Part shown: piece after piece, positions 8,042-17,229 of the stretch
Position numbering within the stretch: the stretch's first letter is position 1
Layout of the letters: each line of letters begins with the position of its first letter
Assembly: GCA_026398435.1 (NCBI GenBank)
Contig: JAPLSW010000047.1
Location: 1-48,861 of the forward strand
Direction: 5' to 3'
DNA length: 48,861 nt
Source: Chlamydiota bacterium
GTDB lineage: Bacteria > Chlamydiota > Chlamydiia > Chlamydiales > Rhabdochlamydiaceae
Program-made: the position numbers and the translations under genes
Notes under the pieces: generated by a model
The model's input: only the letters and a program-made list of their open reading frames with translations
Told to the model about the DNA's origin: nothing
Database searches by the model: none

Positions 8042-8530
8042 TTAGGAACGAGAATCTCGTTTGTAGTCAGATGAGGAGACGTGTTTCAGTGATGAATCGA
8101 TCGGAAGAAGGAATGCTGTTTCATCCAAAAGATCTGGATGGGCGTCACCTCTAGGAACGACCGCTATTGCTTTATAATTAGCCCTTTCTTTTTCTGAGCA
8201 GCGCTCAGCCCATTTTACATAAGAATCATACCCAGCAATTGCGCAAAGAGGTTTTGAAGTGATCTTTTCTAGGTCTGCAAAATTCATAGGATGCTCATCA
8301 TCTTGATACAGGAGTGTGATTTTTTCAGGAATATAATGGCCGATCATTTGTAGCAGTAGCTCTTTTCTTTCTTCAATTCCTAAAAAATAATTCTTGTAGC
8401 TATGATTGTTGATCACAACAAGGAGGTGATGGATGCTAGGGAGTTTAAGCGCTGCATCGATAATTGCCCCGTGGGCTTTTGTTGGGGGATCGAAGGCTCC
8501 CCAGAATACTCCAATCATCGAGTGGTTCAT
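8042..8530 (-). CDS. Nucleotidyltransferase (NadD/CoaD-like cytidylyltransferase fold)
   Basis: Probably transfers a nucleotidyl group from ATP or CTP to a phosphorylated substrate. The 162 residues begin with the family motif G11-AFDPPTKA-H20 (G-x-F-D-P-x4-H), which binds the nucleotide phosphates. They end with HVSSSDYKR, which resembles the ISSTxIR loop. Size and motifs fit NadD (nicotinate mononucleotide adenylyltransferase) or a phosphopantetheine adenylyltransferase. The substrate cannot be decided from sequence alone. It is on the same strand as nrdA, but 349 bp with operator-like sites separate them, so it is probably not part of that operon. Confidence 0.75.
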   Translation of the reverse strand: MNHSMIGVFWGAFDPPTKAHGAIIDAALKLPSIHHLLVVINNHSYKNYFLGIEERKELLLQMIGHYIPEKITLLYQDDEHPMNFADLEKITSKPLCAIAGYDSYVKWAERCSEKERANYKAIAVVPRGDAHPDLLDETAFLLPIDSSLKHVSSSDYKRDSRS

Positions 8531-8670
8531 AACTCTCCTTTTCTGTTGAATAGATCTCTTTGTACACCAAACAGATCATCCTAGAAAAGAGGAAAAATCA
8601 GATCCTTCCCCTCTTTTGTCTTTTCTGGTATAGTGAATTTTTAGCCAACTTACTATAGAGATCCTTTCCT

Positions 8671-9501
8671 ATGAGAAAAATTAACGTCGTTCCCAATATC
8701 ATTACCGCCTTTGGACTTGCCTGCGGGCTGTTTGCCATTTTTAAAGTAAACATGGTTGAGCCAGGAGAGGGGACCTACCAGCTGCTGCTGGCGTCCGCTC
8801 TTTTAATCATCTTAGCTGCAGTAGCGGATGTTCTGGATGGGGCTGTTGCCCGGTTCATGCATGCGGAAAGTGAGTTCGGTGTGATGTTTGATTCCCTTTC
8901 CGATGCAGTGTCATTTGGAGTGGCTCCGTCTGTTCTTCTTCTTAAATTTCTCTCTTTAGAGCAAGGGACAGGCCTTTCCTTTTTTGCGATGTGTGGAGCT
9001 ATGCTCTTTTCTCTATGTGGGGTCTTAAGACTTGTTCGCTATAATATAAAGGACAAGGAAGCTAAGAGCAATGCAGCACTTGCGGCCGCTCACAAAAAAC
9101 ATTTTACAGGGCTGCCGATTCCAGCGGGCGCTCTTGCCGCGATATCTGCGATTGTTTTTTTTGCTTCCCCTTTCCAGGAAAAACATCTTCCGCTGGATGC
9201 GAGCACCAAGGCAATTGTTCTTACAAGTATTATGATGGTGCTTGGCTATTTTATGATCAGCCGCTGGAAATTTCCAAGTATTAAGGTCCTTCATATTAAG
9301 GTTCCTTCTTTTCATTTGGTATTTGTTACTGTGATTTGTACCTTGTTTTTACTCTACGGTATACTTCACTTTCTTCCTGTTGTTATGGTCGTGGCTACTT
9401 GGAGCTATATCATCCTTGGCTGGATCCTTTCTATTATCCGCCTTTTTGCCGGAAAAAAATCTAAGACGCTCGAAGATTTTGAGCCAGAGCCGGAAGAGTA
9501 A
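8671..9501 (+). CDS. pssA: CDP-diacylglycerol-serine O-phosphatidyltransferase
   Basis: Integral membrane enzyme that joins serine to CDP-diacylglycerol to give phosphatidylserine, the precursor of phosphatidylethanolamine. The 276 residues carry the complete CDP-alcohol phosphotransferase motif: D56-G57, A60-R61, G70, D74 and D78. Hydrophobic segments lie near residues 8-25, 36-55, 90-115, 145-165, 180-195 and 210-260. rmuC follows 23 bp downstream in the same direction, suggesting a two-gene operon. The order rmuC-pssA-nrdA-nrdB matches what I recall for C. trachomatis (CT825-CT828), supporting a chlamydial origin. Confidence 0.93.
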   Translation: MRKINVVPNIITAFGLACGLFAIFKVNMVEPGEGTYQLLLASALLIILAAVADVLDGAVARFMHAESEFGVMFDSLSDAVSFGVAPSVLLLKFLSLEQGTGLSFFAMCGAMLFSLCGVLRLVRYNIKDKEAKSNAALAAAHKKHFTGLPIPAGALAAISAIVFFASPFQEKHLPLDASTKAIVLTSIMMVLGYFMISRWKFPSIKVLHIKVPSFHLVFVTVICTLFLLYGILHFLPVVMVVATWSYIILGWILSIIRLFAGKKSKTLEDFEPEPEE

Positions 9502-9524
9502 TTACCCCCATATAAGGATTTGTC

Positions 9525-10862
9525 ATGCATATAGGTCTGGTAGTAGGCGGGCTCGCGGCCCTTGGTGGAGCGTGGTATTTCCAAAAAAAGTACAAAGACC
9601 TTTATATAAGATGGGCTGTAGCTGATGCAAAAGGAAAGCGTCTTGAAGAGACAGAGCTTGCTTTAAGCGAAAAAGCTGAAAGCTTGGTTCAGCTCCAGAT
9701 GAAACATACAGCCACACAAGAAAGGCTTCTTTATCTCACAGAAGCCCAAGAAAACCTATCTAGTTCCTTTAAACACCTCTCTTTTGAAGCCCTTGAGAAA
9801 AACAATAGATCTTTCTTAGAGCTTGCTAAGACCACTCTCGATAAATACCAGGAAGGGGCAAAGGTAGAGCTGGATAAGCGCCACCAATCTATCCTTGAAT
9901 CGGTCACCCCGGTACGAGAAGCTCTGTCTAAGATCGATACAGAGATGAAGATGCTCGAAAAAGAAAGAAAAGGGGACCAAGAAGCTTTAAAAGAGCATTT
10001 AAAAATACTTGTCGACTCTGAAAAGCATCTGCGTCAAGAAACCTCGATGCTCGTCAAAGCACTTCGCACTCCGATTGGTCGTGGTAGATGGGGAGAGATT
10101 CAGCTTAAAAGAGTCGTGGAACTTGCCGGCATGCTGAACCACTGCGATTTTTTTGAGCAGCAATCAAGAGAGGGGGATGACGGTCTTCTTCGTCCTGATC
10201 TTATTGTAAAATTGCCAGGTGGTAGGCAGGTTGTTGTCGATGCTAAAGTTCCTTTAGAATCTTATCTTGAAGCCACCTCCATGCAAAATGATGATGAAAA
10301 AGCTCTCAAGCTAAAAGATCATGCAAGGCAGGTCCGTCTGCATCTTGGCGCTTTAAGTAAAAAGGCGTATTGGGAATATTTTCAGCCCTCTCCTGAGCTT
10401 GTTATTTTATTTTTACCCTCAGAAGCTTTTTTTAGCGCCGCTCTTGAATATGATCCCTCCCTACTTGAGGCTGGCATGGAGCAAAGGGTGATAATTGCGA
10501 CCCCTACAACTCTGATTGGAATACTGAGAGCAATCGCTTATGGCTGGAAGCAAGAAAGTCTTTCTCGCCATGCCGAAGAGGTAAGCCACCTCGGTCATGA
10601 GCTCTATAAAAGACTCATCGACATGGCTTCCCATTTTTCTAAAATGGGAAAATCTCTATCGACGGCCGTTGACTCCTATAACAAGGGGATCGGTTCTTTA
10701 GAAAGTCGGGTGCTCGTGACGGCTCGTAAGTTTAAAGACATGGGAGCGGCATCCTCTCATGTGCAACTTGAAGAGATCGGTCTTGTCGAGAAGATCCCAA
10801 GAGTTCTAGAAGTTCAAGAGATCGAATCAGTCTTTGAGCCGTCAGTTGAAAAGCTATCTTAA
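9525..10862 (+). CDS. rmuC: DNA recombination protein RmuC
   Basis: RmuC-family protein, thought to be a nuclease-like factor limiting rearrangements at inverted repeats. The 445 residues start with a membrane-anchor-like segment (about 3-20). A long coiled-coil region follows (about 35-180), then the conserved RmuC core with GRGRWGEIQLKRVVELAGM, RPDLIVKLPGG and VVVDAKVPLESYL. The D-(x)-K pair in VDAK resembles the PD-(D/E)XK nuclease core. AAGGA lies before the ATG. The stop overlaps the end of the convergent gene at 10854 by 9 bp, so no separate terminator fits between them. Confidence 0.93.
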   Translation: MHIGLVVGGLAALGGAWYFQKKYKDLYIRWAVADAKGKRLEETELALSEKAESLVQLQMKHTATQERLLYLTEAQENLSSSFKHLSFEALEKNNRSFLELAKTTLDKYQEGAKVELDKRHQSILESVTPVREALSKIDTEMKMLEKERKGDQEALKEHLKILVDSEKHLRQETSMLVKALRTPIGRGRWGEIQLKRVVELAGMLNHCDFFEQQSREGDDGLLRPDLIVKLPGGRQVVVDAKVPLESYLEATSMQNDDEKALKLKDHARQVRLHLGALSKKAYWEYFQPSPELVILFLPSEAFFSAALEYDPSLLEAGMEQRVIIATPTTLIGILRAIAYGWKQESLSRHAEEVSHLGHELYKRLIDMASHFSKMGKSLSTAVDSYNKGIGSLESRVLVTARKFKDMGAASSHVQLEEIGLVEKIPRVLEVQEIESVFEPSVEKLS

Positions 10863-12032
10863 GGCAGCTGTATTACTCTCTAATGTTATATCGAGCCTGT
10901 CTAAGTCCTCAATATCTCCGACTCTATGCTTTGCGAGTGCATACAACATTTTACTGCAAGTTTCGAGATCTCTAAATTCAAAGCATCCATGGTAGGGTCT
11001 TTCGCTATTATATAGATAGATGGGTGATGTGGGATCTCCGCAGTTGCGGTAGAGCAGCATTATATGTCCTAGACCCCCTTCTAAAAGTTTAGCTCTTTCT
11101 GCTCCAAAGGTGCTCTCAACAGTTTCGGCTATTTCAGGGGTCATTCCCCAGAGCATTTTTACCGAAATAATTACGGGTGAAGGCTTTGTTGCTGAGGTAT
11201 GATCCAGAGGTCTTAATAATTCGTGAATAGTATCAGCAGTTATTCGATTTATAGTAAAACTGCAAGTTTTAGCCTCCTGTATAGCGGCTCCTCTTACAGC
11301 ATGGTTTAGTTCTGAGGAAAATTCAGATCGCTCTTGACCTATTTGTGAGGCCGTTGGATGGGGAAGGGCTTTATCAAGCCGCGCTGATACTTCGCACTTG
11401 TGCTTAGTTTGAGAGACTAAGATGTCTGTTATATCTATGGATCGAAGAATTTGAGGTAAGGGTCTCTGTGGAGCGGCTAAAATCTTTTTGATGATTTCTT
11501 GATTTTCTCCCAAGCAAGTGCCGACTCTCCAACAAGTTTGTAGATGCATAAAGGCATCATTGGGGGTCGCAAGCTTATTTCTCTCTGCCCATTGTCTAAA
11601 TCCAGGTAGTTGTACTATTTGGCTAAAAAAAGCCCTCTGCATTAAATCTCGTTCTTCATCTAAAACTCTATCTATATCGATAGACTCAGCGGTTTTTAAG
11701 GGGGCGAGTATTCTTGAAATTTCTGGAGTTAGAATATAAGGCTTATAATAACGAGAAAAATAACATTGATGTACTCTAGATGCTACATGATCTGCGACAG
11801 ATCCTCCAAAGGCGCCTAAGACGGCTCCTGCAATAGGAGTAACTATGTGTCCTAGTAAGGAAGCAGGTGCCATATATGCGTAGGCAAAAGCCAGCCCCGC
11901 TCCTATAAAGGCTTCTTGGATATCAATCCCAAGGTGCGATGGATTTACTAAGGGCCTGGTAGAAAGAGCTGTAGCTGCTGCGACAGTCACCGGAACAATT
12001 GAGCTAAGTGCAGAAGGAGGGATTGTGGACAT
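10854..12032 (-). CDS. Putative cysteine-protease-like effector A (hydrophobic N-terminal domain)
   Basis: Not a family I can name with certainty. The 392 residues start with a Ser/Thr/Pro leader, then a bilobed hydrophobic stretch (about 40-80) like that of inclusion-membrane proteins, sharing SLLGHIVTPIAG with the next gene. The C-terminal part keeps three spaced motifs: GTCLG (C173), GHIMLLY (H323) and PIYLYNSE (N342) followed by CFEFRDLETCSKML. Cys in G-x-C-x-G, His in G-H and a D/N before an aromatic-acidic strand is the pattern of papain-fold YopT/AvrPphB (C58) proteases. Protease activity is inferred from motif order only. It overlaps rmuC tail to tail and is a tandem paralogue of the next gene. 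Confidence 0.68.
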   Translation of the reverse strand: MSTIPPSALSSIVPVTVAAATALSTRPLVNPSHLGIDIQEAFIGAGLAFAYAYMAPASLLGHIVTPIAGAVLGAFGGSVADHVASRVHQCYFSRYYKPYILTPEISRILAPLKTAESIDIDRVLDEERDLMQRAFFSQIVQLPGFRQWAERNKLATPNDAFMHLQTCWRVGTCLGENQEIIKKILAAPQRPLPQILRSIDITDILVSQTKHKCEVSARLDKALPHPTASQIGQERSEFSSELNHAVRGAAIQEAKTCSFTINRITADTIHELLRPLDHTSATKPSPVIISVKMLWGMTPEIAETVESTFGAERAKLLEGGLGHIMLLYRNCGDPTSPIYLYNSERPYHGCFEFRDLETCSKMLYALAKHRVGDIEDLDRLDITLESNTAALR

Positions 12033-12126
12033 GATATACCTAAATGTTTAAAAATTTAATCTTCATTTCTAATTTTTTCTTCATGCACCGACTCCTATTT
12101 TATTTAAGGAGGAGTGATAGGTTCTC

Positions 12127-13275
12127 TTACCGTTTTACGTTACTCTCTAAGGTTACAATGATGTTGTCTAAATCTCTGCTCTCATCGGATACGCCAAGCT
12201 TTGCAAGATCATAGAGTATTTTACTGCAGCTTTCGAGATCTCTAAAGGCAAAGCACCCATCATGAGGTTGTGCACTATTGTATAAATAAATCGGTGAGGC
12301 GGAATTTTGGCAATCGCGATATATGAAGATTGCATGTCCTCTCATCGCTCCTAAATATTTCGATCGTTCCGCTTCAGACCCAGATGCAATGGCCGTAAGA
12401 ATTTCAGGAGTTAATCCATGCTGCATGCGAAATGAGATGATGGCAGTTGAAGGGTTTGATGCAGAAGGTCGAGCAAGAGGTGCTAATAATTGTCGAATAG
12501 AATCTGCAGTTATCCTGTTTATAGTAAGTTCGCATTCTAACTCCCTCTCAAGAGGTACTCCTGTAACGACTCTACCTAAGTTTTCAGAAAATTGCTCTTG
12601 TCTTAAAATGTATTCTTCTCGGCTTCTGTATTCTGGGCGGGAGGCAAATCCTGCTGAGTTGTCGAAATGATGCTTTGATTGTGAGACTAAAATATCATGA
12701 ATTTTTACTGATTTAACGATTTCGTTAAGGGGTTTATTAGGTGAAGCTTTGATTTTTTTCATAAATTCTTGAGTTTGGCCAAAGCATGTGCCCTCCTCCC
12801 ATAATCCCTGTAAAGCAATAAATGCTTCTAGATCTGTGAAACCATTTCTATCTCTCCAGGTTCTATATTCAGGTAGGGCCATTATGCTCCTAAATGCACT
12901 CTGCAATGTTTCTGCATGTAAAGCTGTGTTATCTAAAGCCGTATCTATCTGGTGACATGGTCCTATTCTAAGATCTCTTAATTCTCTTGAAATTCCTCTA
13001 CTCTGAGAACACTTTTTAAAAACATGACCTGCATATTTAGATATTGCTACAGCGCCCGCTCCTAAAAGGCTTCCTGCAATAGGGGTTACTATATGTCCTA
13101 GTAGGGAGCTAGGGGTGGTGGTTGCATAAGCTATACCTAAAGCAAGCCCCGCTCCGATAATTGCTTCGGTAGCAGTTGTCCAGGGGCTGGATATATTAAT
13201 CCATGGGGGAGTTACGTATGAACTAGAGGGGGCTGTGCTCGGTAATCTCGGTGGAATTAGAGTTGTTGTGGTCAT
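12127..13275 (-). CDS. Putative cysteine-protease-like effector B (paralogue of A)
   Basis: The 382-residue sister of the 10854-12032 protein, 94 bp upstream on the same strand. It keeps the layout: polar leader, hydrophobic double segment (about 37-78), then C164 (GTCFG), H314 (GHAIFIY) and N333 (IYLYNS) followed by CFAFRDLESCSKIL. Conservation of just these Cys, His and Asn contexts between two otherwise diverged copies supports a catalytic role in a papain-like fold. Also shared are TINRITADSI and SQSKHH. A second, broken copy of this gene's 5' end lies at 17230-17283, showing that the gene was once carried along in a local duplication. Confidence 0.68.
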   Translation of the reverse strand: MTTTTLIPPRLPSTAPSSSYVTPPWINISSPWTTATEAIIGAGLALGIAYATTTPSSLLGHIVTPIAGSLLGAGAVAISKYAGHVFKKCSQSRGISRELRDLRIGPCHQIDTALDNTALHAETLQSAFRSIMALPEYRTWRDRNGFTDLEAFIALQGLWEEGTCFGQTQEFMKKIKASPNKPLNEIVKSVKIHDILVSQSKHHFDNSAGFASRPEYRSREEYILRQEQFSENLGRVVTGVPLERELECELTINRITADSIRQLLAPLARPSASNPSTAIISFRMQHGLTPEILTAIASGSEAERSKYLGAMRGHAIFIYRDCQNSASPIYLYNSAQPHDGCFAFRDLESCSKILYDLAKLGVSDESRDLDNIIVTLESNVKR

Positions 13276-13416
13276 TATAAGTCTAAGGGTTTAAAGGTTA
13301 GTTAGTTGTGATATTGCTATTTTAGTTACTCTGTTTAAATAATTAAAAATTTAAATTGAATTAATTTAAAGATTAATTATATAATAGTATTATATTATAA
13401 ACGATAATGGGGTTTT

Positions 13417-14607
13417 ATGTCAGCTTTAACATCTTGCAATCAAAATTCAGTTCCTTTACCTAATTCTAGTCCGCAGAAAGTAAGTACTTCATCTTCTGGC
13501 CCTTTAGAGGCTCTCGTAGCAGGTTCTGCTCAACGGGTAATTAGCGCTTTGCCAGGAAACAACAGTTTAGGGCCTGAGGCTTCAATAGAAGGGGCATATA
13601 TGACAGGAAAGGAGATTGACTCTCTTTGTGCGGAATTTGGTTTGGGTGCTCGGACAGGTGATGAGGAGATGGTCGCTGATAGAATGAGTTCATCTGAAGC
13701 TCAAGCTTTGTTGCTTGCCTATGAAGGGGCTCCTGCTAGTTCAGGAAGTGCTGCCGCAGCTTTAGCAGAAGAGTGTCGATATCCGGATCCAGAGGTTCAT
13801 TCCCAAGAATGGGTGTCGGATGAAGAAATTAATCTCCTACTTAAAGAATTGGATGAGGGTGTTATAGACCCTCAACAGGTGGGTGCACAGAAAGATAGAT
13901 TCCCCGAAACGGAAGCGCGGAGAGCAAAATCTAAGCAACTTGAAGAAGCAAGGAAATCAGAACCGAGTCCTCGCATGAGACCAACGAGATTGAAAGTAGC
14001 TCCAATTAGTTATCTAGTACCGAGCGATGTAAGGACGGGATTTAATAGGAGCTCCTATAGGTTATCTGTTGTAGCTGACCCGTTAATTCTTTCTCCAGAG
14101 ACGGTTTTTGGTGATTTGCCACCAAGTATAGAATTGCGGAATTTACAGAAAATAAGGGTGGATCAGAAATTGAAGCTGGTAGAAGAATTACCAGACTTTC
14201 TTGACTTATCCAGATTGTCAGCTTCCCCAACGAAAGAAGCTATTATAGGGGCGTTTAGACGCTCCCTTGTTGATAAATTAGAGGAATCTGGGTCTAGCGT
14301 AGTTGGTGATCGTAATGTTGAAACTATAGTAGCTGCTTTTGCTGCTTACATAGAGGCTTCCGTAAAAAAAATACAGAGTAATAAGAGGGGAGATGTAATA
14401 CGAGAAATAATGGACTATTTTTATGGCGATTTTGTACGGTTTCTTGCAAATCCTGATCTTGTTTTCCGAGGTCAAGGATTGCAAAAAACAAGCTACTTAG
14501 ACTCTGGAAAATTAAGTTCTTATGTGGATTGCATCTCATCGATCCTATTAGAATCCTCAGCGCCTAGCATGATAAGGAAGTTTTTTCAACGCGAAAAAGC
14601 CCTCTAA
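13417..14607 (+). CDS. LDaRV/AYEG paralogous family protein 1 (full-length architecture)
   Basis: Function unknown. The 396-residue protein shows all modules of a family with six members here. Module 1 is an N-terminal helix with a PLEALVAGSAQRVI segment (others: LDARVxxSAQ). Module 2 has EIDSLCAEFGL followed by LAYEGAPASSGSAAAA. Module 3 is a basic/Pro segment (KQLEEARKSEP, PISYLVP). Module 4 is a C-terminal helical domain (about 235-396) shared with members 2, 5 and 6. No signal peptide or transmembrane segment is visible. GGGG lies 5-8 bases before the ATG. It is transcribed away from effector B across an AT-rich 141-bp spacer. The local expansion fits a host-interaction role, but no activity can be assigned. 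Confidence 0.75.
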   Translation: MSALTSCNQNSVPLPNSSPQKVSTSSSGPLEALVAGSAQRVISALPGNNSLGPEASIEGAYMTGKEIDSLCAEFGLGARTGDEEMVADRMSSSEAQALLLAYEGAPASSGSAAAALAEECRYPDPEVHSQEWVSDEEINLLLKELDEGVIDPQQVGAQKDRFPETEARRAKSKQLEEARKSEPSPRMRPTRLKVAPISYLVPSDVRTGFNRSSYRLSVVADPLILSPETVFGDLPPSIELRNLQKIRVDQKLKLVEELPDFLDLSRLSASPTKEAIIGAFRRSLVDKLEESGSSVVGDRNVETIVAAFAAYIEASVKKIQSNKRGDVIREIMDYFYGDFVRFLANPDLVFRGQGLQKTSYLDSGKLSSYVDCISSILLESSAPSMIRKFFQREKAL

Positions 14608-14646
14608 ACGGGGGCAAAAGTGTCGATCCTACTAAAAGGATATCCG

Positions 14647-14726
14647 CAGATTAGCAACTAGTAAATGACAATCAAATATTTTAAATAAAATTAAAGAGAA
14701 AATTGGCAGATCATCTGCTAATGAAC
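14647..14726. repeat. Intergenic repeat copy 1 (~80 bp, ATTAGCA...TGCTAAT ends)
   Basis: This segment is about 85 percent identical by eye to 19384-19464. Both copies run between inverted 7-mers ATTAGCA and TGCTAAT, share a long AT-rich core and precede a family gene (14845 and 19581). No flanking target duplication is visible. It may be a small non-autonomous element or a duplicated leader. Confidence 0.7.
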
Positions 14727-14844
14727 GCCCTAACCTCAATATCAATATCAATATTAATAAATTGGTTTTTAATATTTAAATTGATTTGAAATGTAGATAT
14801 TGATATAATTATTTTTAATTTAAAATATAATACGAGGCTTATTA

Positions 14845-16266
14845 ATGCTTATTAATTCAGACTTTAAATTCGAAGTATCTCAGGCTGGTCAAATAATTTA
14901 TGTTACGTCCCCAGATGGTGTGGATTCTATATCTGCTCCTTTAGATCCTTCATTTTTAATGCCTCAGCCTCAAAGGTTACCTACAGAAGGCCTCCCATTG
15001 GCTGAACGAGATTGCTCGTTAATACAGGTCAATGATAGTGATCCAGCAGTTTCAAAAACCTACCTTATATCGATACCTCTCCTTCAAGTATTTGCCGATC
15101 GAGAAAGGGATAAACTGTTTGATGCGATCAAAAGAGCGGATGCTAATGATGTTAAATCGATCCTTAAAGATGGATCAATTTCAAAACGGGATCTAGGCTT
15201 GGCAGTTATAAAAGCAGTTTTAAAAGATCGCAAAGAGATCATAGACTTGCTCCTTCAGCAGGGAGAAATTTTTCTTGAGGATCAAACAGAACTTCTTATG
15301 TATGCAGCTAGGCATGGAAAGAAAGATATTGTGGAAGTTCTAATAGAGCAAGAAATTGATGAGGATGATCTAAATGACGCTATAGTGTTTGCAAGCATGA
15401 ATAAACACAAAGATATCGTAGAGATGCTCAATTACCGCTTGGAAGCCTTGCTCTTTGAAGAAAGAGAGAAGGATCTAGATCAGGCTGTAGGAATTAGCTC
15501 TCCTATAGTAGCACGCGCAGACAGGGTTGATAGTTCGGCAAGTACGATAACAACAGATTGCACGGGGATTGCTGATAGTTTAGAAAGTATCACACCGTCA
15601 GATCATGTTTCTGTAACTGAAGATGTAGCTTCTATAAGCCATCCAAAAAAGGTTCATTTTGCATTAGATCTTGGGGCTCAAGTGCCGGAAGAATTTATAG
15701 AACCTAACCATGGAGAGGCAGAGGTTTCTACACAAGAAGAAATGGCAAAGTGGTTTAAAGATCAACTTTCCTTGAAATTAAAAAGCGAAGGAATTGACAT
15801 TACGCATCCAAGGGTTAAGAAGGATCTAGAGGCTATCGAAGGTGTTTTTTATGATGTTATAGATGATGTTATAAATGAAGTTGAAAATAAGGTAAGTAGA
15901 CCTGACAGGTTGGAATATCTTTCGCCCCTTTTAGTTCTTTATTTTGATAAAGCCTTTGCACCTGATCACAATGCTCCTTTTGAATCAACTTCGTATAGAG
16001 AACTAGTACGTATTTATCTGAGATGCATGACTGAAATAGTAGAAAATGAGGAGGCCTCTCAGTATAAATTAGCAGATTTTTTTGCTGAGCATGAGCTTAG
16101 AGCTTTAGGGGAGAAAGAGCTAATAGAGGCTTATAAGAGTTATTTGCATTCTAGGAATTTGGATTATGCAATTTCATTCCTTCAACGTAATCCAAGCCAT
16201 GGCAGTGCGGATCGCTTAATAGAAGAAACTTGGAGTGACTTTATGAATAGTAGGCGATTCAAGTGA
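14845..16266 (+). CDS. LDaRV/AYEG family protein 2 with ankyrin repeats
   Basis: The 473-residue member replaces the usual N-terminal modules with four ankyrin-type repeats (about 95-205). Examples are AIKRADANDVKSILKDG, AVLKDRKEIIDLLLQQ, LMYAARHGKKDIVEVLIEQ and ASMNKHKDIVEML. A Ser/Thr-rich linker follows, then KKVHFALD, the counterpart of KVVSFSSD and CRLSFSPD in members 6 and 5, then the shared C-terminal helical domain (about 300-440). Ankyrin repeats bind proteins and are frequent in secreted proteins of intracellular bacteria. The fusion suggests the C-terminal domain is the common functional or secretion part and the N-terminus the target-specific part. The ATG follows ACGAGG. Repeat copy 1 lies upstream. 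Confidence 0.75.
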   Translation: MLINSDFKFEVSQAGQIIYVTSPDGVDSISAPLDPSFLMPQPQRLPTEGLPLAERDCSLIQVNDSDPAVSKTYLISIPLLQVFADRERDKLFDAIKRADANDVKSILKDGSISKRDLGLAVIKAVLKDRKEIIDLLLQQGEIFLEDQTELLMYAARHGKKDIVEVLIEQEIDEDDLNDAIVFASMNKHKDIVEMLNYRLEALLFEEREKDLDQAVGISSPIVARADRVDSSASTITTDCTGIADSLESITPSDHVSVTEDVASISHPKKVHFALDLGAQVPEEFIEPNHGEAEVSTQEEMAKWFKDQLSLKLKSEGIDITHPRVKKDLEAIEGVFYDVIDDVINEVENKVSRPDRLEYLSPLLVLYFDKAFAPDHNAPFESTSYRELVRIYLRCMTEIVENEEASQYKLADFFAEHELRALGEKELIEAYKSYLHSRNLDYAISFLQRNPSHGSADRLIEETWSDFMNSRRFK

Positions 16267-16462
16267 TTGTATAGCGGATCGGCATGCCTCTTTTCAGGGA
16301 GGGCGCAATAATTCAGATAATCCCTTATAAAGATGATCTAGTTATTTAATATTTAATGACCTGATTTATTGAAATCTACGTTTTTATTTCAATCTAGCTA
16401 ATGTAAAATTCATAAAGTTTGTTTTTATAATTTATTAACTAATGAATAATAATGGAATTATT

Positions 16463-17227
16463 ATGTCAGCATTAACACCTTCTGACTCTAGCCAAAGACA
16501 GGCTCAGATAATAACACCTACTCTTCGGAAAGTGAGCGACTTATTTTCAGATGCAGATTTGGATGCTCGTGTGGCAGCTTCAGCTCAAGGGGCGATTTAT
16601 AGCCCTGCGGCAGCTTCTGTAGATAGTTCTTATATGTCACAAGAGAGCTTGGCCTCTCTTTTAGCTGGATATGGTCTGAATTTAGGAAGTCAGAGGGAAC
16701 GTGTTGTAGCTAGAGAGGCTTCATCTGAGGAAAGAAGATGGGTTCATGCCTATGAAGGGGTGCCTGCTAGCTCAATCAGTGCTGCCGCAGCTTCAAAAAA
16801 AGAGGTTAGATATCCAGTAGAGGTTCATTCAGAAGAATGGTCTCTTGCTGGTTTTGCACAGTCACTTAAAGGTTGGGAAGGGGAAGTGCAGAATCAAAAG
16901 TTAAGGCGATCAGAATCAGCTAAAGCTTTAGTAAGTCGCCCTAGATTGCCACTAAGCATAGAAAGGGAAGCTGAAGCTCGGAAAATAAAAGCTAGACAAT
17001 TAGAACAATCAAGGCAACCAGAACCTGACTCTCTCCCAAGATTTAAATCCGCTCCAATTAGTCCCCTTGTGCCGATAGATGCGCGAGAAGGATTTAAGAG
17101 GAGTCTGTTTAATCGGGTCGCGTGCGCTACTGGCCCTTCGATTCAACTGCAAGAGATGTTTTCTGGTGGTCGGGAGCCTAGTGAGTTATTAAAGCAAAAG
17201 TTGAAGTTTACTGCAAAGTGTTGGTAA
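16463..17227 (+). CDS. LDaRV/AYEG family protein 3, C-terminally truncated
   Basis: Start set at the ATG at 16463 rather than 16442: it aligns with the MSALTPSD start of the relatives and has GGA at the right distance. The 254-residue product has DLDARVAASAQGAI, SLASLLAGYGL, AYEGVPASSISAAAA and the basic linker RQLEQSRQPEP with PISPLVPID. It stops soon after KQKLKF, the point where member 1 enters the C-terminal helical domain. Directly after the stop, at 17230, comes a 54-bp remnant of the 5' end of the effector B gene. So truncation occurred at a recombination junction. It may be a decayed duplicate or a shorter functional variant. Confidence 0.65.
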   Translation: MSALTPSDSSQRQAQIITPTLRKVSDLFSDADLDARVAASAQGAIYSPAAASVDSSYMSQESLASLLAGYGLNLGSQRERVVAREASSEERRWVHAYEGVPASSISAAAASKKEVRYPVEVHSEEWSLAGFAQSLKGWEGEVQNQKLRRSESAKALVSRPRLPLSIEREAEARKIKARQLEQSRQPEPDSLPRFKSAPISPLVPIDAREGFKRSLFNRVACATGPSIQLQEMFSGGREPSELLKQKLKFTAKCW

Positions 17228-17229
17228 TA

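Noticed and set aside
14278..14539. Overlapping minus-strand ORFs opposite family member 1
   Set aside because: They are antisense shadows of the conserved C-terminal domain; composition (Tyr, Ser, Phe rich) is typical of antisense frames.
16442..16462. Start of family member 3 at ATG 16442
   Set aside because: All relatives start at the MSALT/MAALT position, and only ATG 16463 has a GGA at suitable distance.
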